Part shown: piece after piece, positions 35,801 through 44,250 of the stretch
Position numbering within the stretch: position 1 is the stretch's first letter
How the letters are laid out: each line of letters opens with the position of its first letter
From: Asticcacaulis sp. UBA2476
GTDB taxonomy: Bacteria > Pseudomonadota > Alphaproteobacteria > Caulobacterales > Caulobacteraceae
Reading direction: 5' to 3'
Assembly: GCA_002342035.1 (NCBI GenBank)
Contig: DDPE01000079.1
Location: forward strand, 1 to 64,000
Length of the DNA stretch: 64,000 nt
Made by a program: the position numbers and the translations under genes
The notes under the pieces: model-generated
The model's database searches: none
Seen by the model: only the letters and a program-made list of their open reading frames with translations
Told to the model about the DNA's origin: nothing

Positions 35801-35822
35801 TGTTATGATTGGTCACTCTCAT
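32820..35822 (-). CDS. TonB-dependent outer-membrane receptor (first)
   Basis: A 1000-residue receptor when started at ATG 35822 (MRVTNHNKLMAST), which gives a proper signal peptide ending near SYAQD. An upstream start at 35864 would only add a basic extension. The TonB-box-like EVVQEVVVTGSRIRR begins the plug, followed by GAGRTLTLVNGRRF and DVVQAGGAAVYGSDAIAGVINYVLKDDFEGAELD. The barrel ends in an aromatic strand (GRQYYVGLKAKF). Substrate is not evident; neighbours offer a galactoside (GH35) or peptides (metallopeptidase trio). A terminator follows. Confidence 0.94.
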   Translation of the reverse strand: MRVTNHNKLMASTIFGGSLLMSTLMATLSYAQDAVPPAEDEVVQEVVVTGSRIRRSSTKTSAPLTMIDAQTLTDRGVVQAGEMLNLTTSISASFPLADGTGNDAGTGQQFPNLFGMGAGRTLTLVNGRRFIASQSGMDGNAVDTNIIPSGLIKRIDVVQAGGAAVYGSDAIAGVINYVLKDDFEGAELDIQTGTSSRGDYNKNAIRATFGHNFDNGKGNLAFDAGWSSTDPLYWSDRPRSALGRVNVSSGNTNPSDGIPTVRENLDTRFWSFNTNGVIFATAPAPALNPDGTPRFILKSNGTYTQFNDAGTGLAAYDSGTPGGIPFSSGGDGFSYRELAALYTGVERSTATLIGHYDLTDRVKLYGEVTYAEVEGYDPYQSYQSNTVLNAPATGSGYIAFTRNNAFLTPDTITALTAASPSFGAGAPLFMSKIWADLWPSRAGEYTTESYRALGGISGDFDAFDRNFYWDVSYSRGVTEGKSRGWGTITANLAKAVNAVKNSSGQIVCAVNADVSTTNDDAACVPINMFGTGNVTEAGRAYVSAEVGSDYKNTQDDFLATIGGDLINLPAGMVNFSLAYEHRKEEAEFNPLPANLNGTVGAGTKTLATQGEYKTDEYSAEVLIPIVGGDFTLPFVQALEVSGAYRYVDHSIAGNEDVWGAGIRWQVVDSFAFRANQSRNFRAPTLTQLFAPTSSALGSVGQDPCDFRYINSGPAPATRLANCQAEWTAAGRNPAALTTFQNDSTNFSSAMVTTGGNADLKNEVSETTTYGFVFQPTFLSGLTVVVDRFKVELENGLSAFAPVNFMSTCYDSSVRPVDVCSTFTRDATTGNVVTAVTTTYNAGQVNMEGEIYNVNYTFPLGKYFGDRDLGRLELGMEATHLALYETSVTGFDLTRTDGTTLQPEWTTRVDVNWSKGPYRASYSAFYLSEGKVNRTDTIENTPTPNIDANLRHSISAQYDVNEKLTVRGGVTNLTDEEPSYPTLNYGDILGRQYYVGLKAKF

Positions 35823-36191
35823 ATCCCTCTTGCCTTTAACCCTGCGGATCGCCCGAACCGGCAATGACTATCCCCTGCCGTGAGGTTCAACCGTTAACAA
35901 AGGAGGCCCTTTGTACCCGCAAAGCAAAAAATGCCTCTGATGCAGACGTTAGGGCTCGGATGCGGGTTTTTCATGCCTTTATTAATGTCGTCACAATAGC
36001 GACATAAAATTTTTATTCGGTTAGCGAGAGCCGCAGGCAATTTTTATTCACCAAACCACCACTGTGTTAATCTCACCACAAATGGAAATAACATAAAGAC
36101 CGCTGTGTCATTATGCCCACACACTCAAGCCGGGCAACCGTTTGCAGTGATGTCTAACCCGGCAATCAGGCTTGAATTGGTCTATGCTCAG
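35823..36191 (-). promoter_or_regulatory. Leader/promoter region of the first TonB receptor
   Basis: This 369-bp non-coding stretch probably holds the receptor promoter and 5' leader. It contains an 18-bp hairpin (ACAAAGG-aggc-CCTTTGT, 35897-35914) in the presumed leader and an inverted repeat ATGTCG-n9-CGACAT (35985-36005) within AT-rich sequence. A plus-strand frame starting at 36105 runs antisense into the peptidase gene and is not considered coding. No terminator for the upstream peptidase operon was found. Confidence 0.45.
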
Positions 36192-37682
36192 TTACCAGTG
36201 AGCGCATTTTTTATTCGCGACGGTTTTCAGGCGGATATATTGAAAACCGTCAACGCCAGCGTCTTTTCCGGGCGATTGTGTGGCCTTACGCGTAAAGCAC
36301 GGCCCAAACGCCTTGGGCGACGGATCGATCGTTTGGGTGCCGTCGATATTGATGGCGCGGAAATCGTCAACCGCCTTTGGCCCCAGTTCCGCGCTCAGCA
36401 TGGCCTCGAAATAGGCCCGGTCAAAACGCGCACCTTTGTGACGAGCGGCAAACATCGGCGCCAGAAAGCTATCAAGGTTACGTTTGCCTTTAGAGTTTTC
36501 GCGAATCTTGACATCGAGGTCAGCCCAGTACAGCGCGCCGCGCACATAGGGGGTGTGGCGGATTTTCTCATCACCAAACCCGACACCGACGATCTTCTCC
36601 GCCGACCAGTTGCGCGCCGGTGAGGTGTAGTAGTTGGCGACCTGCTCATTCAGAAGGGCTGCATATTCGTCGACGCTGACCAGACCGCCCCGCAGCGGCA
36701 GAATAGTGGTGTAATAGACATTCAGCCCTTCGGTGAACCAGTTATCGGCCACCCCGCCTTCGATCCCGCCGACCCACTGGTGGCCCATTTCGTGGAAGAC
36801 GGTGATGCGGATGTCATGGATATCTTTTTTCGCCGCTTCACTCATCGAATACATAAATGAGTTGCCAAGCGCCGTGCCACCACCAAACGGCGGGGTCTTC
36901 AGTCCGCGCAGAAACACCCGGTAATCCGGCGCTGGGTCCATATATTTGAAGGAGGTCGACAGCACCTTATAGGCTTTTGAGGCCCACACCATCTCAGCCT
37001 TGGCATCAAACGGCAGCGCCCCCAGCCAGTAGGCGTTGAAATGGCTATCGCCGGGAATAGAATAATGCTGGGCAGGCCCGGCCATCAGCCAGCCGCCAGT
37101 CAAAGCCTGCGGTGCGCCCTTGACCTCGAACGCGCCTTGGCCAAAGGTGGTCACCCCGACCGATCCGGCCTCAAGTCCGCTTAAGTCCCATCTGACCTTA
37201 GACGTGGTCGTCCCGGCATTTTCCGGCAGCATGAGAAAGCCACCGCCCGAACCTGATACCCCGCCACCCGAGGGCCTGATGCCAAAGGCCGGGCCACCGG
37301 GACTGTTTGGCGGTTGCACCTGCGCGCTATAGCTGACCGTTACCGGATAGCTTACCGCACGCGTCGCCGTCCAATGGCGGTAATAGGGGAAGCCGCCGGA
37401 GACGGGCTTGTCTTCCGACACGGTAAAGCTGATCTCGCCGTCGCGGTCGGTGACCTTGAGGCCCGTAATACGATCGGCCACGCCGGTCACGGCGGCATAG
37501 GTCACCGGGGCATTGAGGCCAAACGGCTTATCACCGGCAACACCATTGACGACCTGCGTGACTTCGATAGCCGACACCTCACCGCCCGCATCGCGCACCG
37601 GCTTCCAGGTCATGTCAAGCACTTGCGCGTGGGCGGCACCGGCGGCCAGAACAGCGGCGATGGGGAATAGAGCCTTGATCAT
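36192..37682 (-). CDS. Secreted M61-like metallopeptidase, paralogue 3 (lacks PDZ domain)
   Basis: A 496-residue exported zinc peptidase. The start MIKALFPIAAVLAAGAAHAQ (ATG 37682) lies one base after the stop of the preceding paralogue. An N-terminal beta domain is followed by the gluzincin motif H297EMGH with Glu318 in NWFTEGLNVYY. Unlike the other two members, it jumps from the GPCF motif almost straight to a C-terminal tail (TVANKKCAHW), missing about 80 residues of PDZ-like sequence. The two tail-end cysteines are kept. The active site is intact. It is the last gene of a three-gene operon. Confidence 0.87.
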   Translation of the reverse strand: MIKALFPIAAVLAAGAAHAQVLDMTWKPVRDAGGEVSAIEVTQVVNGVAGDKPFGLNAPVTYAAVTGVADRITGLKVTDRDGEISFTVSEDKPVSGGFPYYRHWTATRAVSYPVTVSYSAQVQPPNSPGGPAFGIRPSGGGVSGSGGGFLMLPENAGTTTSKVRWDLSGLEAGSVGVTTFGQGAFEVKGAPQALTGGWLMAGPAQHYSIPGDSHFNAYWLGALPFDAKAEMVWASKAYKVLSTSFKYMDPAPDYRVFLRGLKTPPFGGGTALGNSFMYSMSEAAKKDIHDIRITVFHEMGHQWVGGIEGGVADNWFTEGLNVYYTTILPLRGGLVSVDEYAALLNEQVANYYTSPARNWSAEKIVGVGFGDEKIRHTPYVRGALYWADLDVKIRENSKGKRNLDSFLAPMFAARHKGARFDRAYFEAMLSAELGPKAVDDFRAINIDGTQTIDPSPKAFGPCFTRKATQSPGKDAGVDGFQYIRLKTVANKKCAHW

Positions 37683-37683
37683 A

Positions 37684-39384
37684 TTAAACCGCACACTTAT
37701 GATCAGCTACGCCTTTGACCCGCTGCCACAGATAACCCTTGGTCAAGTGCCCCTGCGGGCTAAACGTGATATCATGCTTTTGACCGTCGCGCTCGATTTT
37801 CAAGGTGATCGGCTCGCGCGGGTCTTGCTGAATGGCGTCGATGATCAGGGTATTGGTGACGACATCGCCGTCTTTTAGACCTGCCTTCGCCGCCGGAGAA
37901 GCCTGATCGAGGCCCGCAATCACCCGTGGCCGGTTGATCAGACTCGACATCTCAAAGCCCAGTTCAAACACCGGCATCTGCGTTTCCACCCGTTTAAAAC
38001 ATATCCCCAAAGCGTTCGACGCCGGAATTTGCACGGCACCGTTCATCATAGCCTCAAACTCGGTTTTGGCCTGTGGACCCAGTTCCGCCACCAGCAAATC
38101 CATCCAGTCTTTTTCGGTCACCGACTGGCCATCATTGTGGCGTTTCAGATAGGCGCGCACCACGTCATCCAGTGTGCGCTTGCCCGCCGATTTGGCGCGG
38201 ATCTGACCATCCAGCACATGGAAATACATCGAACCACGGTTATAGGGCTGGATGCGCTGACGCGGATCGGTCCAGAAGTTCTTGATCGCCTCAGACATCG
38301 GCACGTTAATGCGGATATTGGAATAATAGGCCCGCGCCGTCTCGTTAAAGTCCTCAAGGAACTGGTCCGGCGTAAACAGGCCGGTCATGAATGGGGCGCG
38401 GCGCTGATAATAGACGGCGATACCTTCGGTGAACCAGCCCGCATCAGGGTTGCGGCCACTGTCGTCGGCCTCCATCAGCCCATGCAGATAGACATGCACC
38501 ATTTCATGGGAAATCAGGCTTTTGATGCCCAGTTCGCTGGCCTGCGGGGCCATGGTCGCGATCAGCCCTTCCGGGCCGGCAGTCCCGCTGGTGCCGCCAT
38601 AGATATTGGAGCGCATCAGCACCGTAAACGGCGGCGGCGATTGAAATCCGAAATAGCCCGACATGCGCGTATAGGCGTCCGATGACCAGTCGAGCAGCGG
38701 TTTTTGCGGATGGTTATTGATGGCGGTCGAGGCAGCACGGAAGACGCTCGGCGTTGTCAGGTCATCGGGGGTGGAGATAAGATTTCCGGCCATAAAATAG
38801 GTCTGGCGCAGGCGACTGATCGGCTCGGTCACAGTCTTCGGATTACGCGCGTACGACGTGATCGAGCGCGCACCGTTCGGCAACTGTTTCAAATCCCAAT
38901 TGATGCTGACCTCATAGGGCTTTTCCTGATCGGGCAGCAACAGGATGGATGATCCCTGCGCGCTTGATCCCAGCCCCTCTGAGCGCAGTTCCCAGTTCGG
39001 GCCGGAAATGGTTTCCTGCGAAGTTGCTACATCATAGCTTAAGGTCACATCCCCCACCGGCGCGCGATCGGTCGTGAAAATCTGCGCCGGTGCGCCCATA
39101 TAGCCGGTGCCGTCCGATGGCGTCAGGGCAAGCGGCCCTTTGTCATCGCGAGCGGCAATATTGCTGATGCGGTCGGGAATACGCTGCAACGGCCCCAAGG
39201 TTTTGGGGATGGTAAAGCGCATGACCGGATCGCCCGCCGCGGTATCAAACCGGCTCTCGACGGACCAACCGGTGACGGCATCCGCCGACACCTGCGGCGT
39301 CAGGGTCAGGTCAAGCTTCAGCGGCTCAGCCCCCGCCCCGGCTGCCAAAACCATCAGGGACGCACTCAGGAAAAATCTACGCAT
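37684..39384 (-). CDS. Secreted M61-like metallopeptidase with PDZ domain, paralogue 2
   Basis: A 566-residue exported protein. ATG 39384 (MRRFFLSASLMVLAAGAGAE) follows a GAGGAA ribosome-binding site; GTG 39396 is in frame but less well placed. Zinc motif H293EMVH is followed by GWFTEGIAVYYQRR. A PDZ-like domain (AAKAGLKDGDVVTNTLIIDAIQ, then ITLKIERDGQKHDITF) lies between the conserved GICF cysteine and the terminal KCAV cysteine. It is likely periplasmic and possibly an aminopeptidase of the M61/M1 clan. It shares gene order and domain plan with both neighbours. Confidence 0.88.
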   Translation of the reverse strand: MRRFFLSASLMVLAAGAGAEPLKLDLTLTPQVSADAVTGWSVESRFDTAAGDPVMRFTIPKTLGPLQRIPDRISNIAARDDKGPLALTPSDGTGYMGAPAQIFTTDRAPVGDVTLSYDVATSQETISGPNWELRSEGLGSSAQGSSILLLPDQEKPYEVSINWDLKQLPNGARSITSYARNPKTVTEPISRLRQTYFMAGNLISTPDDLTTPSVFRAASTAINNHPQKPLLDWSSDAYTRMSGYFGFQSPPPFTVLMRSNIYGGTSGTAGPEGLIATMAPQASELGIKSLISHEMVHVYLHGLMEADDSGRNPDAGWFTEGIAVYYQRRAPFMTGLFTPDQFLEDFNETARAYYSNIRINVPMSEAIKNFWTDPRQRIQPYNRGSMYFHVLDGQIRAKSAGKRTLDDVVRAYLKRHNDGQSVTEKDWMDLLVAELGPQAKTEFEAMMNGAVQIPASNALGICFKRVETQMPVFELGFEMSSLINRPRVIAGLDQASPAAKAGLKDGDVVTNTLIIDAIQQDPREPITLKIERDGQKHDITFSPQGHLTKGYLWQRVKGVADHKCAV

Positions 39385-39411
39385 AGGGTTCCTCACAGCT
39401 TACAGGCGGCA

Positions 39412-41106
39412 TCATAATTTACAGGCGATGTCTGGCACATCGGCCTTGCGTTGCCACTGATGGGCAGCCACGGCCTCACCGCGCGGCAGGTAGGATATGT
39501 CGATCACCGCCTCGCCGCGCTTGACCTTGAGCGTCATCGGGCTGGTCTGGGTGCGCTGGGCGTCAAACACGCTGGTGGCCTCAATGACGACATCGCCGTC
39601 TTTCAGTCCCGACGCAGATGCCGCTGATCCGACGCGCACACCGCTGATCAGCTTTTTATCGAGCGACGGCTGATCAAAGCCCAGATCAAACCGGCGCACG
39701 GTTGTCGGCACCACTGTAAAGCATGGCCCCAGGGCACCGGCGACAGGGATCAGGGGCTTACCCGCGACCATGTTGTCATAGTCGGTCTTCGCCGTTGCCC
39801 CGATCTCGGTGCCGACCAGGGTCAGCCACACATCTATGCCGGGCGTTTCACCGGCTTTCTGTTTGGCAATCATGGCCTGCACCATCGTATCAAGCGTTTT
39901 GGCCCCGCCCGTAGCTGCCCGTATCTTGGCGTCAGTATTGATCAGGTACAACAGCCCACGGCCATAGGGGATGGTCTGGGCGCTATTGTCTTTCCAGAAC
40001 GCCGCCGCTGCATCGGCATTACTCAACTTACTCAAGGGGTTGGACCAATAGCTGAACGCCCGGTCATTGATCATCTCACCGACCTGAGCCGGCGTCAAAA
40101 GACCGGCCCGCAGGGCCAGCATGATCGAATAATATTCCGCCGTGCCTTCGGTATACCAGGCCGAGTCGCCATGCTCACCACCGATTTTCAGCCAGTTATG
40201 GGCCATTTCGTGAGCCAGCAGGGCCTGAAGCCTATCCAGGGTCGGCGGATTACCTGCGTCATAACCAAAGATAAACGACGATGCCAAAGCCGTCCCGCCC
40301 ATACCGCTGAACGGGTTTTCGCGCACAAAGACACGGTAACTGCCGCCCTCAGCCTTAAAAAACGTCGTCATCTGCCCGTAGAGCGCACCGATCTTGTGCG
40401 CCACAGTCTGGGTGTCGAACGGCGGGGTTTTCGTCCAGTACATCGAAAAGCCGTCGGCTTCATAGGTCTGGACGTTGCCAGCATAGTAGTAGCTGAAGTT
40501 CCACAGATCGGTCGGGGCGATCTGCTTGACCTGCCCCTCGCCCAGACTGTGGACGCCCCTGGCACCCGCCGGATAAGCCGACATATCCCAGTTGAGCGTC
40601 ACGCTATAGGGCGTCTTTTTGTCCGGCAGGGCCAGAAAGGTCATGCCTGCGCCATTGACGCCGCCGGGTTGGCCGCGCAGATCAAACAACGGCCCCATAC
40701 GAGTCGTACCGGACACTTCGCGGACATGGGCGCGGTAGGTCAGGGTCACGTCGCCCTCCGTCGCCCGACCGGCATTGAAATGGCGATACTGCCATTGCGG
40801 GGTCGCGGGCTGATCGGCCTGGGTTATGGCCACGGCGCCTTTGGCATCGGTGACCTTAAGGTCTTTGGCATCAAGTTTTATGCCCGGCATGGATACGATC
40901 ATCAGCGGCAACCGCGCCAAAGTCTCACCGGCGGCGGCTTTGGGGGCCTCAAGCTTTATGGTCACGTCCACATAATCGCCGGTCCCGGCTGCAGTCGCGT
41001 GGGGTTTCAGCAGGATATCCAGTTTCGGCGGCGCCCCTTGCGCCAGAGCCTCCACCGACGTCAGGTTGAGGGCGGCGGCGACGGCAACGGCGATTTTAGA
41101 TTTCAT
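39412..41106 (-). CDS. Secreted M61-like metallopeptidase with PDZ domain, paralogue 1
   Basis: A 564-residue exported protein. ATG 41106 (MKSKIAVAVAAALN) has an AGGGGA site upstream; the frame is open further but would disrupt the signal peptide. The zinc motif is H299EMAHNW with AWYTEGTAEYYS downstream. A C-terminal PDZ-like module (AASASGLKDGDVVIEATSVFD, then MTLKVKRGEAVIDISYLP) is bounded by cysteines in GPCF and IACKL. It is the first gene of the trio and so defines the operon promoter side. Substrate unknown. Confidence 0.88.
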   Translation of the reverse strand: MKSKIAVAVAAALNLTSVEALAQGAPPKLDILLKPHATAAGTGDYVDVTIKLEAPKAAAGETLARLPLMIVSMPGIKLDAKDLKVTDAKGAVAITQADQPATPQWQYRHFNAGRATEGDVTLTYRAHVREVSGTTRMGPLFDLRGQPGGVNGAGMTFLALPDKKTPYSVTLNWDMSAYPAGARGVHSLGEGQVKQIAPTDLWNFSYYYAGNVQTYEADGFSMYWTKTPPFDTQTVAHKIGALYGQMTTFFKAEGGSYRVFVRENPFSGMGGTALASSFIFGYDAGNPPTLDRLQALLAHEMAHNWLKIGGEHGDSAWYTEGTAEYYSIMLALRAGLLTPAQVGEMINDRAFSYWSNPLSKLSNADAAAAFWKDNSAQTIPYGRGLLYLINTDAKIRAATGGAKTLDTMVQAMIAKQKAGETPGIDVWLTLVGTEIGATAKTDYDNMVAGKPLIPVAGALGPCFTVVPTTVRRFDLGFDQPSLDKKLISGVRVGSAASASGLKDGDVVIEATSVFDAQRTQTSPMTLKVKRGEAVIDISYLPRGEAVAAHQWQRKADVPDIACKL

Positions 41107-41219
41107 GGCAAATCCCCTGCATAATGCGCGTATATTTCCACGGTAGCGCAGGCACGTCTTTGCGAATTGCACCCGTAAGCCGGAAACTTTATGCCGCAAT
41201 GGCTTATATCAGAGCTTTA

Positions 41220-42503
41220 TCAGATTTTGGGAAGCGCCGCTAAGGCCCGCTCGATATCGGCGTGATCGTTGAATACCGACACCGAATAGCGGAAACGGTG
41301 CTGAGACACGGTGATCCTGATTTTCGCGGCCTCCAACGCCGGATTAAGCTTTGTGCGCGCATTTTCGAGCACGCAGGCCACCATCGGTGTTTTCGCATCC
41401 GTAGGCGTCATCAGCGTGTAACCGCGCTTAGGCAGTTCGGCTTTGAGGTGATCGGTCAGGGTCTGGGCATGGGCCTGAATGCGCTCCACCCCGTTGGTCA
41501 GGATATACCCAAGCGAATAATCAAGCTGGGCCAGAAGGGATTCTGAACTGGTCCCCACGGCAAATAACCCGCGCGCGCCGTCATCAAAGGCATAGTCGGC
41601 AATGGTATCCCCCGGCGTATCATAGGGATAGATATGGCTCTTGAACGCACTCATGCCGTAATAGCCGACAAACGGGCGCTTGATCAGCTTTTGCACATCC
41701 TTGCGGGCATAGACAAAGCCCATGCCGAAATCGCCCATCAGCCACTTATAGCTGGCGCAGGCGGCAAAATCGACGCCCGTCGCCTTGACATCGACCGGCA
41801 CACAGCCCGCCGCATGGATAATGTCGGCATAGACCAGCGCGCCGTGCGCGTGGGCCAGATCGCACACGGCCTTAAGGTCGTGCTCAAAACCGTTGATGGT
41901 CGAAACCAGCGACAGGGCGACAAATTTCGTACCCGGCGTGATAGCCTTTTTGATGTCTTCAAGGTCAATGCGGCCGTCGCGGTCACGCACCCACACGACC
42001 TCACAACCCTGTTTGGCCAGTTCCTCATAGAGCGGGATCGAGCCAAAGAAATGCAGGGTATCAGTGACGATCCGCGCCTTAGCGTCGGCCAGCCCCAACC
42101 CCGCCACGATCATGTTTTCGCCCATAGTCGTCGATTGCACGAAGGTGACTTCATCAGCCTCAGCATTAATCAGCTTGGCGAATTTCTCCAGCACGCGTTT
42201 TTCATTAAGCTGCACGCCCTGAAACCCAGTGTCCATGAAGCGCTTGGCCTGATAGGCCTCTAAGGCCGCCTTGGCGCCTGTGCTGAACGGGTGCATGGTG
42301 CCGGAATTGAGGTAGGTCACCTCCATCGGCCCAAACGACGCCTTATCCGGAAAGTTTACAGCCTTATCCGGCCCGGCAAAGGGGTCGGCAGAGGGTGCTG
42401 TGGCGGTTTGCGCACTCGCCACCCCCATACTGGCCATAGCGCCCACACTTCCCACCGATGCTACCCCCACAGTTTTTAACCAATCGCGACGTGTTACCGG
42501 CAT
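41220..42503 (-). CDS. Tat-exported class V PLP-dependent enzyme (isopenicillin-N-epimerase-like)
   Basis: A 427-residue PLP enzyme. The N-terminus VTRRDWLKTVGVASVGSVG is a clear twin-arginine signal, consistent with export of a folded cofactor protein. The fold shows LNSGTMHPFSTGAKAALEAY, FVQSTTMGENMIVAGL, ALVYADIIHAAGCVPVDVKA and the Schiff-base lysine in CASYKWLMGDFGMGF (K253). The group covers cysteine desulfurase, kynureninase and epimerase-like activities; the reaction here is unknown. It is divergent from the S10 gene at 42805, sharing a 301-bp control region. Confidence 0.88.
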   Translation of the reverse strand: MPVTRRDWLKTVGVASVGSVGAMASMGVASAQTATAPSADPFAGPDKAVNFPDKASFGPMEVTYLNSGTMHPFSTGAKAALEAYQAKRFMDTGFQGVQLNEKRVLEKFAKLINAEADEVTFVQSTTMGENMIVAGLGLADAKARIVTDTLHFFGSIPLYEELAKQGCEVVWVRDRDGRIDLEDIKKAITPGTKFVALSLVSTINGFEHDLKAVCDLAHAHGALVYADIIHAAGCVPVDVKATGVDFAACASYKWLMGDFGMGFVYARKDVQKLIKRPFVGYYGMSAFKSHIYPYDTPGDTIADYAFDDGARGLFAVGTSSESLLAQLDYSLGYILTNGVERIQAHAQTLTDHLKAELPKRGYTLMTPTDAKTPMVACVLENARTKLNPALEAAKIRITVSQHRFRYSVSVFNDHADIERALAALPKI

Positions 42504-42804
42504 AAGGATGACCCTTGCTCAAACCTCAGTATGGGGATGATGATATAAGCAATCGTTGAAATTTTTAGCCCAACTGCATCTATTTTGATGAAATAAGCAC
42601 CCCTGCGGCCACAAAAACCATCCGACGGCGCATGATTTATGCCGGTTAAGAAAACCCAGCGCAGAATAATAAATGCTTATAAATTTCAAATCTTGCATGA
42701 TTTATACATTTTACCGCTACCACTCCGCCAAAAAAGCGACAAACTATCCCCCGGCGGTGTTAATGTTTCCACCTAGGATCAGCATATCAAGAAGGGGTCT
42801 GACT
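42504..42804. promoter_or_regulatory. Divergent control region with repeated GCATGATTTAT motif
   Basis: An AT-rich intergenic region between the divergent class V PLP gene and the first S10 gene. GCATGATTTATGC (42630-42642) and GCATGATTTATAC (42695-42707) are direct repeats about 65 bp apart. The first is an inverted repeat (GCAT-n5-ATGC). ATTTATGC recurs at 52701, ahead of the class I aminotransferase gene. Lrp/AsnC proteins bind AT-rich degenerate palindromes and an Lrp gene lies at 44251, so these are candidate sites; this is inference. Confidence 0.5.
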
Positions 42805-44238
42805 ATGCGACGCGCCTGTGCATCTGTGATGGCCATCGCCATGTCGCTGGGGCTGATGTTATCGCCCGCAATCGCCCAGGAGGCGATCAGCGTCTCCACC
42901 CCGCGCACCCTGATCCAGCCCAAAACCACCCTGAAATACACCGCCGGTTTTACCGAAGAGATTTTGAAAAACGATAAAGGCGAAGCCATCGTCTCCCTGT
43001 CGGCCATTTCCTATGTTCGGGACGGCGATAAGGCCACACGACCCGTCATCGTCTTTTTCAACGGCGGCCCCGGCGCATCATCATCGCCGCTGCATATGTC
43101 GGCGTTCGGGCCACGCATCCGCGACAAAGACACCCTGATCGACAACCCCCATACCTTGCTGGATGCCGCCGATCTGGTGTTTATCGACCCGCCGGGCACG
43201 GGCCTGAGCCGCACTTTCAAGCCCGATGAATTGCGCAGCTTTTTGGGCGTCAATCACGACGCCGCCGCCGTTCACGGCCTGATTGCCAAATGGCTCAAAG
43301 CCAATGGCCGCGAAACCTCTCCGCTCTATATTGCCGGAGAAAGCTATGGCGGCTACCGGCTGGCGGTCATGTCAGGCCAGATCGCCAAGGACAAAACCTT
43401 ACCCAACCTCAAAGGGCTGATCCTGATTTCGCCGTCGCTCAACATGTCGGAATCGCGCGATATGGGGCAGGTTCTGGAACTGCCGACCCTGGCCGCCGGC
43501 GCGTGGCATCACCACAAAATCGACCGCAAGGGCCGCAGCCTTGAGGCCATATTCAACGACGCGCAAAGCTTTGCGATCTCGACCTACGCGCCCGCCCTGC
43601 TGAAAGGCGCGCAGATCACGCAGTCGGAAAAAACCGAAGTGGCAAAGGGCCTGTCCGACCTGATCGGTCTGCCGGTGGAGACGATCCTCAAAGCCAATCT
43701 GCGGGTCGGCAGCCAGACCTATCTTGAGGCCCTCAATGCCGACAAAGACCAGTTGACCGGCCGGCTTGATATGCGGGTTGTGGCCCCAAAGGCACCGCCC
43801 GCCAATCCAAACCGACCTGCTGCCGCCAATGATCCGTCGCTCGGCCTTGGCAAATCCAATATCATCAAATCCGCCCTGATCACCCGCTACCTTAAGGATG
43901 AGCTGAAGTTTCCGGCCCATGATGACTATGTGTCGCTGTCGCTGGAACTGAACTTTCAGTGGAACTGGGATGATATGAACAAAGACCGGCAGTTCGTGAT
44001 GAATGTGACGCCTGACCTGGCCACCCTGATGAAAGACCGGCCCGACCTCAAGATGATGGTGGTTGGCGGTTATTTTGATCTGGCCACGCCGGTATGGGCC
44101 GCGCGTTATGAGATTGAACATGCCGATATCCCGCTGGATCGCGCCACGTTCAACGCCTACGCCACCGGCCATTCGGTCTTTAACCCCGCTGACAATCTGA
44201 CGGCCAAGGCCGATCAGATCCGCAATTTCATCAAATAA
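42805..44238 (+). CDS. Secreted S10 serine carboxypeptidase, paralogue 1
   Basis: A 477-residue exported peptidase. ATG 42805 (MRRACASVMAIAMSLGL) follows AAGGGG and begins a signal peptide ending near AIAQE. Motifs of the S10 alpha/beta hydrolase are FFNGGPGASSSPLHMSAFGP (oxyanion region), LVFIDPPGTGLSR, the nucleophile GESYGGYR (S180), Asp in VVGGYFDLATP and His in YATGHSVF. S10 enzymes remove C-terminal residues, usually at acidic pH, and act outside the cytoplasm. It is followed after 12 nt by an Lrp-type regulator. Confidence 0.92.
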   Translation: MRRACASVMAIAMSLGLMLSPAIAQEAISVSTPRTLIQPKTTLKYTAGFTEEILKNDKGEAIVSLSAISYVRDGDKATRPVIVFFNGGPGASSSPLHMSAFGPRIRDKDTLIDNPHTLLDAADLVFIDPPGTGLSRTFKPDELRSFLGVNHDAAAVHGLIAKWLKANGRETSPLYIAGESYGGYRLAVMSGQIAKDKTLPNLKGLILISPSLNMSESRDMGQVLELPTLAAGAWHHHKIDRKGRSLEAIFNDAQSFAISTYAPALLKGAQITQSEKTEVAKGLSDLIGLPVETILKANLRVGSQTYLEALNADKDQLTGRLDMRVVAPKAPPANPNRPAAANDPSLGLGKSNIIKSALITRYLKDELKFPAHDDYVSLSLELNFQWNWDDMNKDRQFVMNVTPDLATLMKDRPDLKMMVVGGYFDLATPVWAARYEIEHADIPLDRATFNAYATGHSVFNPADNLTAKADQIRNFIK

Positions 44239-44250
44239 CGGAGTACCCTT

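Noticed and set aside
35985..36005. Inverted repeat ATGTCG-n9-CGACAT as a defined operator
   Set aside because: The arms are only six bases with a nine-base gap in AT-rich DNA, and no matching family consensus is known to me, so it is described only as part of the leader region.
36192..36310. Frameshift at the end of metallopeptidase paralogue 3
   Set aside because: The distance from GPCF to the stop is only about 30 codons, and the tail matches the last residues of the paralogues in the same frame. An internal domain loss explains the data better than a frameshift.
36105..36623. Plus-strand frame of 172 codons covering the end of metallopeptidase paralogue 3
   Set aside because: Only its first 90 bases are non-coding; the rest is antisense to the HExxH gene, and no ribosome-binding site or family motif supports it.
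41634..42263. Long plus-strand open frame antisense to the class V PLP gene
   Set aside because: It has low-complexity Arg/Asp/Gly content without motifs and mirrors the real gene, which has a Tat signal and PLP motifs. It is a GC-rich antisense shadow. Similar frames at 38029-38685, 40171-41124, 34758-35420, 47774-48316 and 56925-57626 were rejected for the same reason.
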